Assembly: GCA_017398685.1 (NCBI GenBank)
Contig: JAFQFH010000017.1
Coordinates: 1 to 51,749 of the forward strand
Direction: 5' to 3'
Source of the DNA: Oscillospiraceae bacterium
GTDB lineage: Bacteria > Bacillota > Clostridia > Oscillospirales > Oscillospiraceae
DNA: 51,749 nucleotides
Shown: in pieces, positions 1-9,228 of the stretch
Layout of the letters: the number at the start of each line of letters is the position of its first letter
Numbering within the stretch: the stretch's first letter is position 1
Program-made: the position numbers and the translations under genes
The notes under the pieces: model-generated
Database searches by the model: none
Told to the model about the DNA's origin: nothing
What the model saw: only the letters and a program-made list of their open reading frames with translations

Positions 1-59
1 GCCCTCTTTGGATTCTCCCCCAGGTGGGCGGAAGATTGTATGTGTTGAAATATCTTACT

Positions 60-1169
60 TTAGTTTTCGTTCTTTCTTTTTCTTGTTACAAAGGCGGTGC
101 TCAGCAGAGCCAGAGCAAGGATGCTCCACAGGGCCATATTGGAATTATCATCGGTCGAGGGGATGTAATACACATTTTCCACTACCGGTGCTGTGGGGGT
201 CACGGGTGCGGCGCCGCCGGGGACAGGATCATTCTGAGCCGGAGGTGCAGGAGGTGCGGCAGGTTTCCCGGCATCAGGGTCGACATATATTGCAGGGTAA
301 CTTGTGAACGCATTGACGTTGGATTGGTTATATTGAGCGTTAAAAAACAGATCTTTTACTTCTTCACTCCCAAAGGTCATAGTTTTAATATTATAGCAGC
401 GCGCAAATACTTGACTATCGGAAGAGTTTACATAATTCATATCTCCAATGTAGTCGACATGAGTCCACTGTGAGAATGTAGTAATATTGGCAGGGAGCAC
501 CACATTTTCCAAACTTGTACAATCGTTAAATGCCCAGCAGTGAATATGTACTTCGGGACGGTTGTAAGGCAGCACCAAATCTGTAATACTCAGGCTCTTA
601 AATGCACCCGGGGCAATACACAGCTCCCCTGTGCCGCCGGGAGCAAAGGTCAACTTGGTGATATTACACCTTTGAAAAGCCTCTTGGCCTATATAGGTAA
701 CAGTAGAGGGAATAACTACTTCGCCGGTAAGATTTGAAAATCGTAATACAAAGGAGCCAATACTGGTTACACCTTCTTCGATTATCAAACGCTTTACCTC
801 CGCTTTATTATACGGCGTGTCGTCCAATTCTTTCACAGCTTCCCCTTTGCTGTTATAGATAACAGCTTCTCTCCAAACGCCGGAAGCATACTGCTTACCG
901 CAGTCTTTATCCGGCACGGGATTACTGGAGGGGGAAATTGTAAGTGTACCATCTGCTGACAGCGACCAGTCTATGCCGCCCCACGTGCCGCTGTTGCTGC
1001 TCTTAGGAGATGGGGACTTCACCATATCCGGAACAACGCACACATCATGCTCATTTCCGGCCAGAAGGCAGCCCTCCTTGCAGCTGTCCACTGTATCCGC
1101 CCATGCGCTCACAGTACATATGCCCGCCACGATAAACACTAACAATAAAACGCTCAAAAACCTTTTCAT
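60..1169 (-). CDS. BspA-like leucine-rich-repeat surface protein
   Basis: A 369-residue secreted protein. The chosen ATG at 1169 has a strong AGGAGG site and starts a clear signal peptide (MKRFLSVLLL, hydrophobic core, then Ala-rich cleavage region near residue 22). An upstream in-frame extension has no ribosome site and runs through the promoter. The middle (roughly residues 110-290) has repeating hydrophobic units of the LRR_5/BspA type (for example VKRLIIEEGVTSIGS and VVIPSTVTYIGQEAF). A Pro/Ala-rich linker follows, then a C-terminal membrane segment with a positive tail (RKRKNEN), so it is probably membrane- or wall-anchored. No LPxTG motif is visible. The family is extracellular, often adhesive or of unknown ligand; the ligand here is not predictable. 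It is divergent from the 1483 gene and shares its upstream element. Family call is fairly sure, function is not. Confidence 0.8.
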   Translation of the reverse strand: MKRFLSVLLLVFIVAGICTVSAWADTVDSCKEGCLLAGNEHDVCVVPDMVKSPSPKSSNSGTWGGIDWSLSADGTLTISPSSNPVPDKDCGKQYASGVWREAVIYNSKGEAVKELDDTPYNKAEVKRLIIEEGVTSIGSFVLRFSNLTGEVVIPSTVTYIGQEAFQRCNITKLTFAPGGTGELCIAPGAFKSLSITDLVLPYNRPEVHIHCWAFNDCTSLENVVLPANITTFSQWTHVDYIGDMNYVNSSDSQVFARCYNIKTMTFGSEEVKDLFFNAQYNQSNVNAFTSYPAIYVDPDAGKPAAPPAPPAQNDPVPGGAAPVTPTAPVVENVYYIPSTDDNSNMALWSILALALLSTAFVTRKRKNEN

Positions 1170-1212
1170 TGTTGAAATTCCTCCTGTTGCAAATCCAACT
1201 TGAATATGGTAT

Positions 1213-1262
1213 ATTTGTTGTATAATATTGTTGTCGCAAAAAGGTACACCTTTCCGCGGATA
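1213..1262 (-). promoter_or_regulatory. Putative operator/promoter block, copy 1
   Basis: Read on the minus strand this block is almost the same as 1387-1437 on the plus strand. It has an inverted repeat (11-nt arms 1235-1245 and 1248-1258, 2-nt spacer, two mismatches) followed by AACAATATTATACAACAAA, which holds -10-like TATTAT/TATACA. It lies 44 nt upstream of the start at 1169. A shared regulator of both divergent genes is inferred. Confidence 0.6.
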
Positions 1263-1386
1263 AAAAAATGCTCTTATTGCGTTTATACTATCACTAAAAA
1301 ATGGATAATGCAATAGTCAAAGGGGCATAAAACGCATATTTTTTTAATTTACTTTCAGAATAACACCAAGGAAGTTGACGTAATTG

Positions 1387-1437
1387 CATCCGCGGAAAGG
1401 TGTACCTTTCCGCGTGAACAATATTATACAACAAAAA
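1387..1437 (+). promoter_or_regulatory. Putative operator/promoter block, copy 2
   Basis: A perfect inverted repeat, CGCGGAAAGGT (1391-1401) and ACCTTTCCGCG (1404-1414) with a 2-nt spacer, followed by the same AACAATATTATACAACAAA tract as copy 1. It lies 46 nt upstream of the start at 1483. The 125 bp between the two blocks (1263-1386) holds no gene. No convincing -35 is visible at the normal distance, so activator-dependent transcription is possible. Confidence 0.6.
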
Positions 1438-1482
1438 TTTCCCGAATTACTGAAATGAAAGTAAAACGACAGGAGGAAAAAT

Positions 1483-3339
1483 ATGAAAAATCGTAGGCAA
1501 GGCAAGCGGAGAAATGCATCTGGCAAAAAGCTGCTGTGCGTTGTAATCAGCGCTTTGATGTTTGTGACCATGTTTGCCGGTGAATATGATCTGGTAGATG
1601 GTGATGTATCCGTAAACGCAGGTGAAACAGAGCAGACTGTAACGCAGGGTGGTGGCACTCCGGTGCAAGATTCAGCCCCCGTGATCACTTCCAGCGCAGA
1701 GACAAGCAACACAGTCACCATATCCAGCAGCGGCGATGCCACCGCGCAGGTGACAATTCAGAATGCGGAGATCAACACCTCCGGCCCGGAGAGCGCCGTA
1801 ACGGTTACCACCGGTTCAAGTGCCGAGATAACAATTCAGAATGTGGATATCAGCACTGACGGCAATGCCAACGCAATAGATGTTGCTGCCAATTCCAATG
1901 CAACCATTATAGTGGACGGAACTTCAAATAATATCGACGACAGCAAACGTGACAGCGGCTATGGTGACAGCGCGCTGATACATGTGGGCGATAACGCATC
2001 CCTGACCATTCAGGGCGACGGCAGCGAAGAGAATAAACTGGAAGTATCCGGGAAACACACCCACGGCGCCGGAATAGGCAGCAACAACGGAGAAGATTTC
2101 ACCGGAAAAGTAAGCTTTACGGGGGATGTGTATGTAAAATCCGGTGTCTTAGAAAATGGTGCTGCTGTCGGTTCAGGTGATCAGGGAAATTTTGCAGGTG
2201 TAATCAATGTCAGTGACGGTGCTGAGCTGAGAGCGGAAACTGGTCGGAATAATGCTGCAATCGGCGCTGGACAGGGCGGCGATTTTACAGAGAATGCCCA
2301 GGTCAATATAACCGACTCCACAGTAAAGGCAGATACATATAACAATGGCGCTGCAATCGGCGCTGGATATTACGGCAATTTTGAAGGAACGGTGACCATA
2401 GAAAATTCCGATGTCACCGCCGTGGCAGGATCTTTTAACCCCGGAGGAACAAACGGAACAAGGGGAGAGGCCGCTGCCATAGGTGCAGGCTACAATGGAA
2501 ATTTCAGCGGCGAAGTCTCTGTCATAGACTCCAATCTTACCGCTGTGGCATTACATGACGGCGCTGCAATAGGTGCAGGCGGAATTGACAAAACATCTCA
2601 GACGGCAGAGTTTACCGAGGAGGGTGTTGTCAATATTGATAACTCTACTGTTGTTCTGGAAACGCACTCTAAGGGTATTCCTATCGGCGCACCGGAAGAA
2701 AACAGCATCTTCAACGGTACGGTAAATATTACGGGTGAAAGTGAGATAACTCTGGTTGATGTCCTTAACAAAGAAACCGGAGATCAGGCACTTATCGGTG
2801 CAAATGGCACAGGCAATGGTAGTGTCCTCATTGAAGATAGTGTACAGGTAAATTACTGGACGGGTACTCATAACCAAGATGCGTATGTGGGCTTCAGTGA
2901 CGAAAACAAATTTGATATGGCATACCGGAATTCTATGGACGGTGTCTTCACCAAGGCAGACGAGGCAGCACTGAAAGAAATCGTGAAAAATGCTGAGCTT
3001 ACCATCCGCGTCGTTCCCAAGCCTACCCCTGCGCCCACACCCAGCGCCCCCATAAATAACAGCGGCAGCACCACTGTGTGCATCTCCACCGCCTATGACT
3101 TCTGGCGCACCCTTGAAGCCAAGATAAGGAGCTGCCAGCGCGGCGATGAGATAACCGTAAATGTTGCAGACTTTAACGAAATGCCCTGCTATATCCTTGA
3201 GGCTCTGACAGAGTGCGGCGTTGACCTTATCATTGAGTGGAGCGGCGGCGAGGACATAGAAATAAAGCACGACCACGGCATTGAGTATGAGCACGAGGAG
3301 ATAGAATTTACCGTCCTCATAGAACTTCTGAAAAAATAA
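1483..3339 (+). CDS. Secreted beta-helix repeat surface protein
   Basis: A 618-residue exported protein. The ATG at 1483 is preceded by AGGAGG with 5-6 nt spacing. The N-terminus is basic (KNRRQGKRR) and then hydrophobic (about residues 17-33), a signal peptide. Residues ~60-480 are Asn/Gly/Thr/Ser-rich imperfect repeats of about 30 residues, each with the signature GAAIGAG followed by NITDS or TIENS-like strands (several copies between about 190 and 400). This pattern fits a right-handed parallel beta-helix. A Pro-rich linker (TPAPTPSAP) leads to a ~85-residue C-terminal module with acidic/His segments (EIKHDHGIEYEHEE). No LPxTG or membrane anchor is seen, so it may be released or bound non-covalently. 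It is paired with the divergent LRR protein through the duplicated operator. Function unknown; adhesin-like role inferred. Confidence 0.75.
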   Translation: MKNRRQGKRRNASGKKLLCVVISALMFVTMFAGEYDLVDGDVSVNAGETEQTVTQGGGTPVQDSAPVITSSAETSNTVTISSSGDATAQVTIQNAEINTSGPESAVTVTTGSSAEITIQNVDISTDGNANAIDVAANSNATIIVDGTSNNIDDSKRDSGYGDSALIHVGDNASLTIQGDGSEENKLEVSGKHTHGAGIGSNNGEDFTGKVSFTGDVYVKSGVLENGAAVGSGDQGNFAGVINVSDGAELRAETGRNNAAIGAGQGGDFTENAQVNITDSTVKADTYNNGAAIGAGYYGNFEGTVTIENSDVTAVAGSFNPGGTNGTRGEAAAIGAGYNGNFSGEVSVIDSNLTAVALHDGAAIGAGGIDKTSQTAEFTEEGVVNIDNSTVVLETHSKGIPIGAPEENSIFNGTVNITGESEITLVDVLNKETGDQALIGANGTGNGSVLIEDSVQVNYWTGTHNQDAYVGFSDENKFDMAYRNSMDGVFTKADEAALKEIVKNAELTIRVVPKPTPAPTPSAPINNSGSTTVCISTAYDFWRTLEAKIRSCQRGDEITVNVADFNEMPCYILEALTECGVDLIIEWSGGEDIEIKHDHGIEYEHEEIEFTVLIELLKK

Positions 3340-3355
3340 ACCTTCAAAATAAGGG

Positions 3356-3392
3356 ATACGGGCAGCTGACCATTTTGGTCAACTGCCCGTAT
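3356..3392. terminator. Bidirectional terminator between convergent genes
   Basis: A 16-bp stem with one G-T pair (arms 3356-3371 and 3377-3392) and a 5-nt loop. It is followed by TCTTCTTATT on the plus strand and by an AT-rich tract on the minus strand. It lies between the convergent ends at 3339 and 3404. Confidence 0.8.
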
Positions 3393-3403
3393 TCTTCTTA
3401 TTA

Positions 3404-4141
3404 TCAGTCCCCGAATATCCACAGATGGGTCACGCCGAAGGCCTCACGGATAAAGTAATTGAGCGCCAGTATCGGGTTTCCGGGGGAGCAGGCAAAGCCT
3501 GCCGCGTCCACACCCTGCATTCTGGCCATCTCCTTTGCCCTGTACAGATGGTAGTTGCTGGAGAGAATGGTCACATTGCCGTCCGGCTCATCCCCCAGCT
3601 GGCGGATTATCTCAAAGGAGTATTCAAGGTTTTCCATGGTGGAGGTGGCCCGGTGCTCCATTATGATCCGCTCCGGCTCTACCCCCTTATCCACAAGCCA
3701 CTCAAACATGCACTGAGCTTCGGTGATATCCTCACCCTCGCCCTGACCGCCGCTGACAATAACCACGCTCTCCGGATTGAACCAGAGAAATTCCAGTGCG
3801 CCGTTAAGCCGGTAGAGAAGGGAGCGGGAGGGCCGGTCGCCCAGCACCTGAGCTCCCAGTACCACGCCGTACTTTCTGCCGGCGTCCTCATCGGTGCGGG
3901 AGTTTTTCACAATGGGCAGTTCCACTATGCAAAAATAGATAAGCCCTATACATACAAGAATCACGGTCAGCCGCCAGAGCCCGTCCGGGGCAAAGCGGTG
4001 CATGAGAATGAGAAAGCATATGAGCATCAGAGTGTGCCCAATATACGAATAACCGCGCACGGCAAAGTAGAAAAAGCCCGCAAGGAAAAGCAGTATCGCC
4101 ACACTTATTACCCAAGGGGCATTGTGAAGTATCCTGTTCAT
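3404..4141 (-). CDS. YdcF/SanA-family (DUF218) membrane protein
   Basis: A 245-residue protein with two or three N-terminal membrane helices (residues ~8-75) and a DUF218/YdcF domain. Visible signatures are YGVVLGAQVLGDRPS, the VIVSGGQG stretch, the acidic DITEAQ motif and the SSNYHLYRA segment near the C-terminus, all typical of the family. The GTG six codons upstream is part of the ribosome site (GGGAGGA), so the ATG at 4141 is taken as start. It overlaps the stop of the ABC-F gene by one base (TGATG), implying coupled translation. The family is linked to envelope integrity (SanA) in enterobacteria, but its biochemical activity is unsettled. Sitting at the end of a cell-wall operon supports an envelope role by inference. 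Confidence 0.8.
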   Translation of the reverse strand: MNRILHNAPWVISVAILLFLAGFFYFAVRGYSYIGHTLMLICFLILMHRFAPDGLWRLTVILVCIGLIYFCIVELPIVKNSRTDEDAGRKYGVVLGAQVLGDRPSRSLLYRLNGALEFLWFNPESVVIVSGGQGEGEDITEAQCMFEWLVDKGVEPERIIMEHRATSTMENLEYSFEIIRQLGDEPDGNVTILSSNYHLYRAKEMARMQGVDAAGFACSPGNPILALNYFIREAFGVTHLWIFGD

Positions 4142-6003
4142 CAACTTAGTTCCTCCCACTTTTCGTAAAGGAGCAGCAGCTCCTCATCCAGTGCGGCTTT
4201 CTCGCTGTCCAGCTCCATCAGCTTCTGATAGTCCGTAGCAAATTCCTCGGCCATGGCGTCTATCTCGGCGATCTTACTTTCAAGCTTGGCAATCTCCTTT
4301 TCAAGGCGGCTTCTGGCCCTGTCCGCATTGGGCGTTGTGGTCTTTTTGACGGCAGTTTTCTTCTGAATGTTCCGCTCGGCCTGAGAATAAACGGCCTGCC
4401 TTTCAAGCCACTGGCGGTATTCCTCATATCCGCCGCGAAAATCCGTTATGCCGTCCTTGCCCAGCGCCCATATACGGGTGGCGAATTTCTCGATGAAATA
4501 TCTGTCGTGGGAGACGAACAAAAGCGTCTGCTGATAGTCGGACAGTGCGTCCTCTATCCACTCGCGGCTTGCAATGTCCAGATGGTTTGTAGGCTCGTCG
4601 AGAATGAGGAAGTTTATCTCGCTGCCCATCAGCATGCAGAGCTTGAGCCGGCTCTTTTCACCGCCGGAGAGTGCGCCCACCGGGGTGAATACCGCATCCC
4701 CCCGAAAGCCGAAGGCGGCAAGCCTGTCCCGGGCCTCCTGAGGCTGGCAGCGGCAGTCGTAGAGCATGGTGTCCAGCGCTGAGCGGCTGTGGTCTGTGAA
4801 GCTTACTATCTGCGGCAGGTAGGCAGAGCGTACTGCGGCCCCGTGGTAGAGATAGCCCGCGTCCGGCTTTTCCTCACCGGTTATGAGCTTCAAAAGCGTG
4901 GTCTTGCCGGTGCCATTATCGCCGATGAGAGCCACCCGCTCTCCACCTTTCACAAAAAGCTCAAGGTCGGAAAAAAGCGTTCTTTCGCCAAAACCTTTGG
5001 AAAGTCCGTCGGCCACCAATACCTCGTCGCCCTCAAACTCCCGCTCACTGAACTTTACCTTCAGCTTTTTCTGCTCGGTGGGCTTTTCGCTCTGCTGCAA
5101 TCTTTCGATGCGCTTTTCCATGGAGAAGGCCCGCTTGTGCAGCTTGTCCATGCCCATGAAGGCCCATAGATGCATCTGCTCGGCAGCCCGGGTGAGCTGC
5201 TCTATCTTGGCCTGATCCCGCTCGTACTTTTTCAGCTTCTCCTCAAAACGGCGCTGCCGCTCCTGAACGTAGAAGCTGTAGTTACCGCTGTAAAGCTCGG
5301 CCTTGCCCTCTGTTATCTCAATGCAGCGCTGCACCGTCTTGTCCAGAAACCAGCGGTCGTGGCTTATTGTCAGCACTGTGCCTTTGAAGTGCAGCAGATA
5401 GTCCTCCAGCCATTCGGTTGCGTGCAGGTCAAGATGGTTTGTAGGCTCGTCCAGCAGCAGTATGTCCGTGTCCTCAAGGATGAGGCGGGCAAGGTTGACT
5501 CTTGTCTTTTCGCCGCCGGAGAGGGAGTCAAAGCTCTGCTCTCTCATGGCGGGCGGAATGTCCAGACCGTTTGCCACCCGGTTTCTGTCCACTTCCATCT
5601 CGTAGCCGCCAAGCCGCCTGAAATCCTCGCTGAGCCTGTCGTACTCGGCAAGAAGGGCGGGGGACTGGTCATGCTCCATGTCCTTTGCCAGTTTATCAAT
5701 TTTTTCGCTGAGCCTGTAAAGATGCCTGTGGGCATCCTTCAAAACGTCCTCTGTGGTGTAGTGGGGCGGGTACACGGGAATCTGGGAGATAAGCCCCAGC
5801 CGCTTTCCGGGGGCTATCATTATATCCCCCTCGTCGTAGTCTATCTCGCCCACAAGGATGCGGAAAAGGGTAGTCTTGCCGCTGCCGTTGTGGCCCAGTA
5901 TGCCTATCCTTTCACCGCTGGTGACGGAAAAGCTCAGCCCGTCCAGTATATTTTTACCCCGCTCAAAGGATTTAACCAGTGAGCTTACGGATAAGTCTAT
6001 CAT
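4141..6003 (-). CDS. ABC-F family ATPase
   Basis: A 620-residue soluble protein with two ABC domains and no membrane segments. Domain 1 has Walker A GHNGSGKTT (~residues 37-45), signature LSGGEKTR and Walker B LLLDEPTNHLD. The linker is basic and helical (~240-310, the P-site tRNA interaction motif region). Domain 2 has GDNGTGKTT, LSGGEKSR and LILDEPTNHLD. The C-terminus (~540-620) is a charged coiled coil. These are standard for ABC-F proteins (B. subtilis YdiF-like), which bind the ribosome and relieve stalling or antibiotic inhibition. Whether this member gives resistance cannot be told from sequence. The start at 6003 is chosen for the AAGGAG site and the ATGA overlap with the PBP stop; a longer in-frame extension lies inside the PBP gene. 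Confidence 0.93.
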   Translation of the reverse strand: MIDLSVSSLVKSFERGKNILDGLSFSVTSGERIGILGHNGSGKTTLFRILVGEIDYDEGDIMIAPGKRLGLISQIPVYPPHYTTEDVLKDAHRHLYRLSEKIDKLAKDMEHDQSPALLAEYDRLSEDFRRLGGYEMEVDRNRVANGLDIPPAMREQSFDSLSGGEKTRVNLARLILEDTDILLLDEPTNHLDLHATEWLEDYLLHFKGTVLTISHDRWFLDKTVQRCIEITEGKAELYSGNYSFYVQERQRRFEEKLKKYERDQAKIEQLTRAAEQMHLWAFMGMDKLHKRAFSMEKRIERLQQSEKPTEQKKLKVKFSEREFEGDEVLVADGLSKGFGERTLFSDLELFVKGGERVALIGDNGTGKTTLLKLITGEEKPDAGYLYHGAAVRSAYLPQIVSFTDHSRSALDTMLYDCRCQPQEARDRLAAFGFRGDAVFTPVGALSGGEKSRLKLCMLMGSEINFLILDEPTNHLDIASREWIEDALSDYQQTLLFVSHDRYFIEKFATRIWALGKDGITDFRGGYEEYRQWLERQAVYSQAERNIQKKTAVKKTTTPNADRARSRLEKEIAKLESKIAEIDAMAEEFATDYQKLMELDSEKAALDEELLLLYEKWEELS

Positions 6004-7472
6004 TCGTCTGCTCCTTCGGAGTTTGCGATGTACTCCTGCAAAATTCTGCTTGTGGTGTTGCCTGCCACGTAAAGGCCGCCGCCGCCCCGCTCCACCATGG
6101 TAACAAAGGCGTAGGGGTGTTCCTCGTCGTCCAGAAAGCCCACAAACCATGCATGGGTGTCGCCGTCGCCAATTTCGGCGGTGCCGGTCTTGGCGCACAT
6201 ATTAAGTCCGGGGAAAGTGTCCTCGCCGCCGTAGCTGTAGGAGACGTTGTAGCTCATCATCTCCCTGAGCTTTTTGGCGGTGCCGGCCTCCATGAAGCGC
6301 TCTGCCCTGGGGGCCTTGCCGTCATCTATCATCTTCGGCTCCAGAAGCACCCCGTCATTGGCAATGGCGCAGACAAAGCGCAGCATGGCATAGGGGCATA
6401 CAAGGTCAGTGGACTGACCTATGCCCGACCAGCCCAGCTCCGGGTCACCCACAAATTCGGTGGGATAGCTGCCTGCCACTGTTGGAATGCCGTCAAGGCT
6501 CTGCTTATCCAGAAAACCGTACTGTCTGACATATTTTACCATGGTGTCCTGACCCAGCTTCACTGCCATCTGGGCAAAGGCCACGTTGCAGGAATTGGCC
6601 ATGGCCTTTTCAAAGGTCTGGTTATAGTGGGAGTGCATGCACACAATGGGCACACCCGCAATGTAATATTCATCCTCACAGTAATATCGCTTGTCACTGA
6701 GCTGCTCGGTGTTCTCTATTGTGGCGGCGGCGGTGACGAGCTTGAATACCGAGCCGGGGGTGAAGCTTGCAGAGAGGCAGCGGTTGATGTAAGCGCCTTC
6801 CGCCGGCGGGGTCTCAGAGTCAGCAGGGTCTACCGTGGGCAGGGAGATCATACCCAGAAGCTCACCCGTGCGATAATTGCACACCATCATTGCGCTGTTG
6901 CAAAAGCGGGGTCTGTCCCAGCTGTTTGCTATCAGCACATCCTTTTCGCTCTCTGCGATAACGTTCCCCTCTGCGTCCACCGCCACGCGCCACTGGTGCA
7001 CGGTGTGGGGCTCAAAGGGCAGCTCCGTCAGGCTTTCGCCCTCTTCAAGCGGTATTTCCAGTACGGAGAGGTGCTTGTACATGATGTTGTTGAGCGTTGA
7101 ATCTATATTCAGCCGCATCTGGCTGTGCTTTTCCTGGGTAGTGCCGGTGATGATGTCAAAGCCCATGGCCTCATCCCAATATTCTGCCAGAAAGCCGTTG
7201 CCGGTGCGGTTCCAGTAGTCGCCGGTAACGTGGTAGTTTGCCTTCCTTGTTGTGGCGTCGTCGGCAAAGCGGTTTTCAAAGCCGCTGAAATAGGCCAGCA
7301 TCACGCCGTTTCTGTCCAGAAGCTGTCCGGTGGAGCCGGAATTGGAGCGGGAGAAATAAAGGGCCCAGTCCCTGCCGTCGTCCACGTAGCGCAGCACGTA
7401 AACAATCATGCCGCAGATAACGAGAAAGGCGATAAGAAGCAGGGAGACGGAGCGGTTTCTGATCTTTTTCAC
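6000..7472 (-). CDS. Class B penicillin-binding protein (transpeptidase)
   Basis: A 490-residue bitopic protein with a short cytoplasmic tail, one membrane helix (~residues 9-29) and a compact extracytoplasmic part. The transpeptidase motifs are all intact: SVFK (Ser241, Lys244), SCN (294-296) and KTGT (428-431). The length and the short N-terminal region resemble the small PbpA/SpoVD-like class B enzymes that pair with a SEDS polymerase. Here the partner is the gene just upstream. The start is GTG at 7472, overlapping the upstream stop by four bases (GTGA), with GAGGAGG in front. It should cross-link peptidoglycan strands made by the adjacent RodA/FtsW fusion; whether it acts in elongation, division or sporulation is not determinable here. 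Confidence 0.92.
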   Translation of the reverse strand: MKKIRNRSVSLLLIAFLVICGMIVYVLRYVDDGRDWALYFSRSNSGSTGQLLDRNGVMLAYFSGFENRFADDATTRKANYHVTGDYWNRTGNGFLAEYWDEAMGFDIITGTTQEKHSQMRLNIDSTLNNIMYKHLSVLEIPLEEGESLTELPFEPHTVHQWRVAVDAEGNVIAESEKDVLIANSWDRPRFCNSAMMVCNYRTGELLGMISLPTVDPADSETPPAEGAYINRCLSASFTPGSVFKLVTAAATIENTEQLSDKRYYCEDEYYIAGVPIVCMHSHYNQTFEKAMANSCNVAFAQMAVKLGQDTMVKYVRQYGFLDKQSLDGIPTVAGSYPTEFVGDPELGWSGIGQSTDLVCPYAMLRFVCAIANDGVLLEPKMIDDGKAPRAERFMEAGTAKKLREMMSYNVSYSYGGEDTFPGLNMCAKTGTAEIGDGDTHAWFVGFLDDEEHPYAFVTMVERGGGGLYVAGNTTSRILQEYIANSEGADE

Positions 7473-9187
7473 TCTATGTCCTCCTCGTCAAACTCGTCCA
7501 GCTCATCCTCGTATATACCCGCATACTCAGCCGTTTTCACGGCAAAGCTGGCATTCTTCCGGTTGTCCGCGCTCTTTACAAAGGCCATCAGCATCCAGCA
7601 GGAGAGAAGGGAGGAGCCACCCCGCGACACAAAGGGGAAGGTGACACCGGTAAAGGGCAGAATATCCAGCGAACCGAATACATTCAGGGAAAGCTGCACC
7701 AGAAGCATACTCATGGCAGTGCAGGCTGCAATGGCGTAGTAGGCCGAGCGGGCGTGCTGAGCGCTTCTCACGGCGAAAAAGGCAAGGGCAAGTACGGCAA
7801 GCACCATGCACATGCCCACTATCATCCCCAGATCCTCGCTCACAAGGGCGAAAACCATGTCGGTGTTGGCAGCGAAGATATCCTTCAGCCAGCCTTGGCC
7901 TGCACCCTTGCCGAAAAGCCCGCCGGAAGCGGCGGCTGACATGGCGCGGGTCTGCTGGTAGCCCTTGTCGTAGATATCCTCCCACACATGCCCCCATATG
8001 GCAAAGCGCTGGGCAATGTAGGGCTTTATGGTCACGGCCAGCACGCTTGCAAGTCCGGCGCCGGACACGGCCAGCAGAACAGTTGCTATGGAGCCGGAGC
8101 GCATGAAGGATATAACAAGAAAGCTTACAAAGAATATAAGGGCCGTACCAAAGTCGCCGATAAGGGCCATAGCCACAACGCAGATGGCCGAAAAACCGAT
8201 GAAAGAGAAAAGCTCATTGGTGCGGTAGAGCCTGTCCAGCGTGGAGGCACCCGCAAAAATATAAAATACCTTTACAAATTCCGAAGGCTGGAAGGAGTAT
8301 CCACCGAACTCCAGCCAGTTTCTTGCGCCGAATACGGCTTCACTGGTCAGAACGTTCACGCCCAGAAGAAGAATTGCCAGTATCCCCATAGGCACACGCA
8401 AGGAAGAAGTGCGTTTGAGGCTTCTGAACCACCAGCCGTTGAGAAGAAACAGTGCCACGCCCACAATGGTCAGCAAAAGCTGCTTGAACATATCCTCCGG
8501 TGTGGAGGTAGCAGCCACGGACATACCAAGGGCGGTGAGATAGAAAGCCAGCGTTTCCACCTCAAAGCCGGAGCGGTTTATAAAGCGCATCAGGTGATAA
8601 CAAAGCCACTCAAGGCAGATAAGCCCCAGAAAAGCAAGGCAGATAGGCTTGACAAATTCGCTCTCCGCCGTGCACATATGCTCCACCATCAGAAAAAGCT
8701 CGAAAACCGTGAGGTATACAAGGGTTATAGAAGGCTCCACTGCAAGCCCGGCCTGTGTTCTCTGGGCCTCCAGAAGGCTTCTGTGATAGCGGTTTATGTC
8801 CAGAAATCTCAGGAAATTGCCAGCCAGATTGATGGAGTCACCGGAGTGTATCCGTGTGCCGAGAGGCCCCACCTTCATGCCGTTTACCCATACGCCGCCC
8901 TTGGAGAAAATGTCAAAGATGCGCCATTCCCCCTTGTCCGAGCGCACAAGCACCGCGTGCACCCGGCTCATGGAGCGGTTATCTATCCGTATGTCGGCGG
9001 ATAAGGAGCGGCCTATGAGGTTTTCCCAGTGGTATACGGGAATGGCCTCGTCGCCCCGGTATACGTATGACCATATCTCCGCCTCGTAGCGCTCAGAGAG
9101 CATGGAGCGGATGCACCGCACGATTATAAGCACGCTCATGATTATCACCGCGTATTTGGACGTGGTCATGGCGTAAAAAATCAGCAT
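7469..9187 (-). CDS. FHA domain-RodA/FtsW fusion (SEDS glycosyltransferase)
   Basis: A 572-residue protein. One membrane helix (residues ~10-27) precedes a cytoplasmic FHA domain (~50-130) with the phosphothreonine-binding signature residues Gly59-Arg60-Ser61, Ser74-Arg75-x-His77 and Asn102-Gly103. After residue ~150 follows a polytopic RodA/FtsW/SpoVE region with the family motif QPSEFVK in the loop after GGYSF and the RGGSS segment near the end. SEDS proteins polymerise lipid II; the FHA part should bind a Thr-phosphorylated protein. No kinase gene is in the window. ATG 9187 is 12-14 nt from AGGAGGGG, slightly far, so a CTG two codons upstream is an alternative start. It is first in the operon with the class B PBP, ABC-F and YdcF-like genes. 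Confidence 0.9.
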   Translation of the reverse strand: MLIFYAMTTSKYAVIIMSVLIIVRCIRSMLSERYEAEIWSYVYRGDEAIPVYHWENLIGRSLSADIRIDNRSMSRVHAVLVRSDKGEWRIFDIFSKGGVWVNGMKVGPLGTRIHSGDSINLAGNFLRFLDINRYHRSLLEAQRTQAGLAVEPSITLVYLTVFELFLMVEHMCTAESEFVKPICLAFLGLICLEWLCYHLMRFINRSGFEVETLAFYLTALGMSVAATSTPEDMFKQLLLTIVGVALFLLNGWWFRSLKRTSSLRVPMGILAILLLGVNVLTSEAVFGARNWLEFGGYSFQPSEFVKVFYIFAGASTLDRLYRTNELFSFIGFSAICVVAMALIGDFGTALIFFVSFLVISFMRSGSIATVLLAVSGAGLASVLAVTIKPYIAQRFAIWGHVWEDIYDKGYQQTRAMSAAASGGLFGKGAGQGWLKDIFAANTDMVFALVSEDLGMIVGMCMVLAVLALAFFAVRSAQHARSAYYAIAACTAMSMLLVQLSLNVFGSLDILPFTGVTFPFVSRGGSSLLSCWMLMAFVKSADNRKNASFAVKTAEYAGIYEDELDEFDEEDIE

Positions 9188-9228
9188 ATCCAGAGCAGAC
9201 CCCTCCTTTCATAACAATCTATCATAAT

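Noticed and set aside
4142-4159. GTG start for the YdcF-like gene six codons upstream
   Set aside because: The GTG lies in the GGGAGGA ribosome site; the ATG at 4141 has correct spacing.
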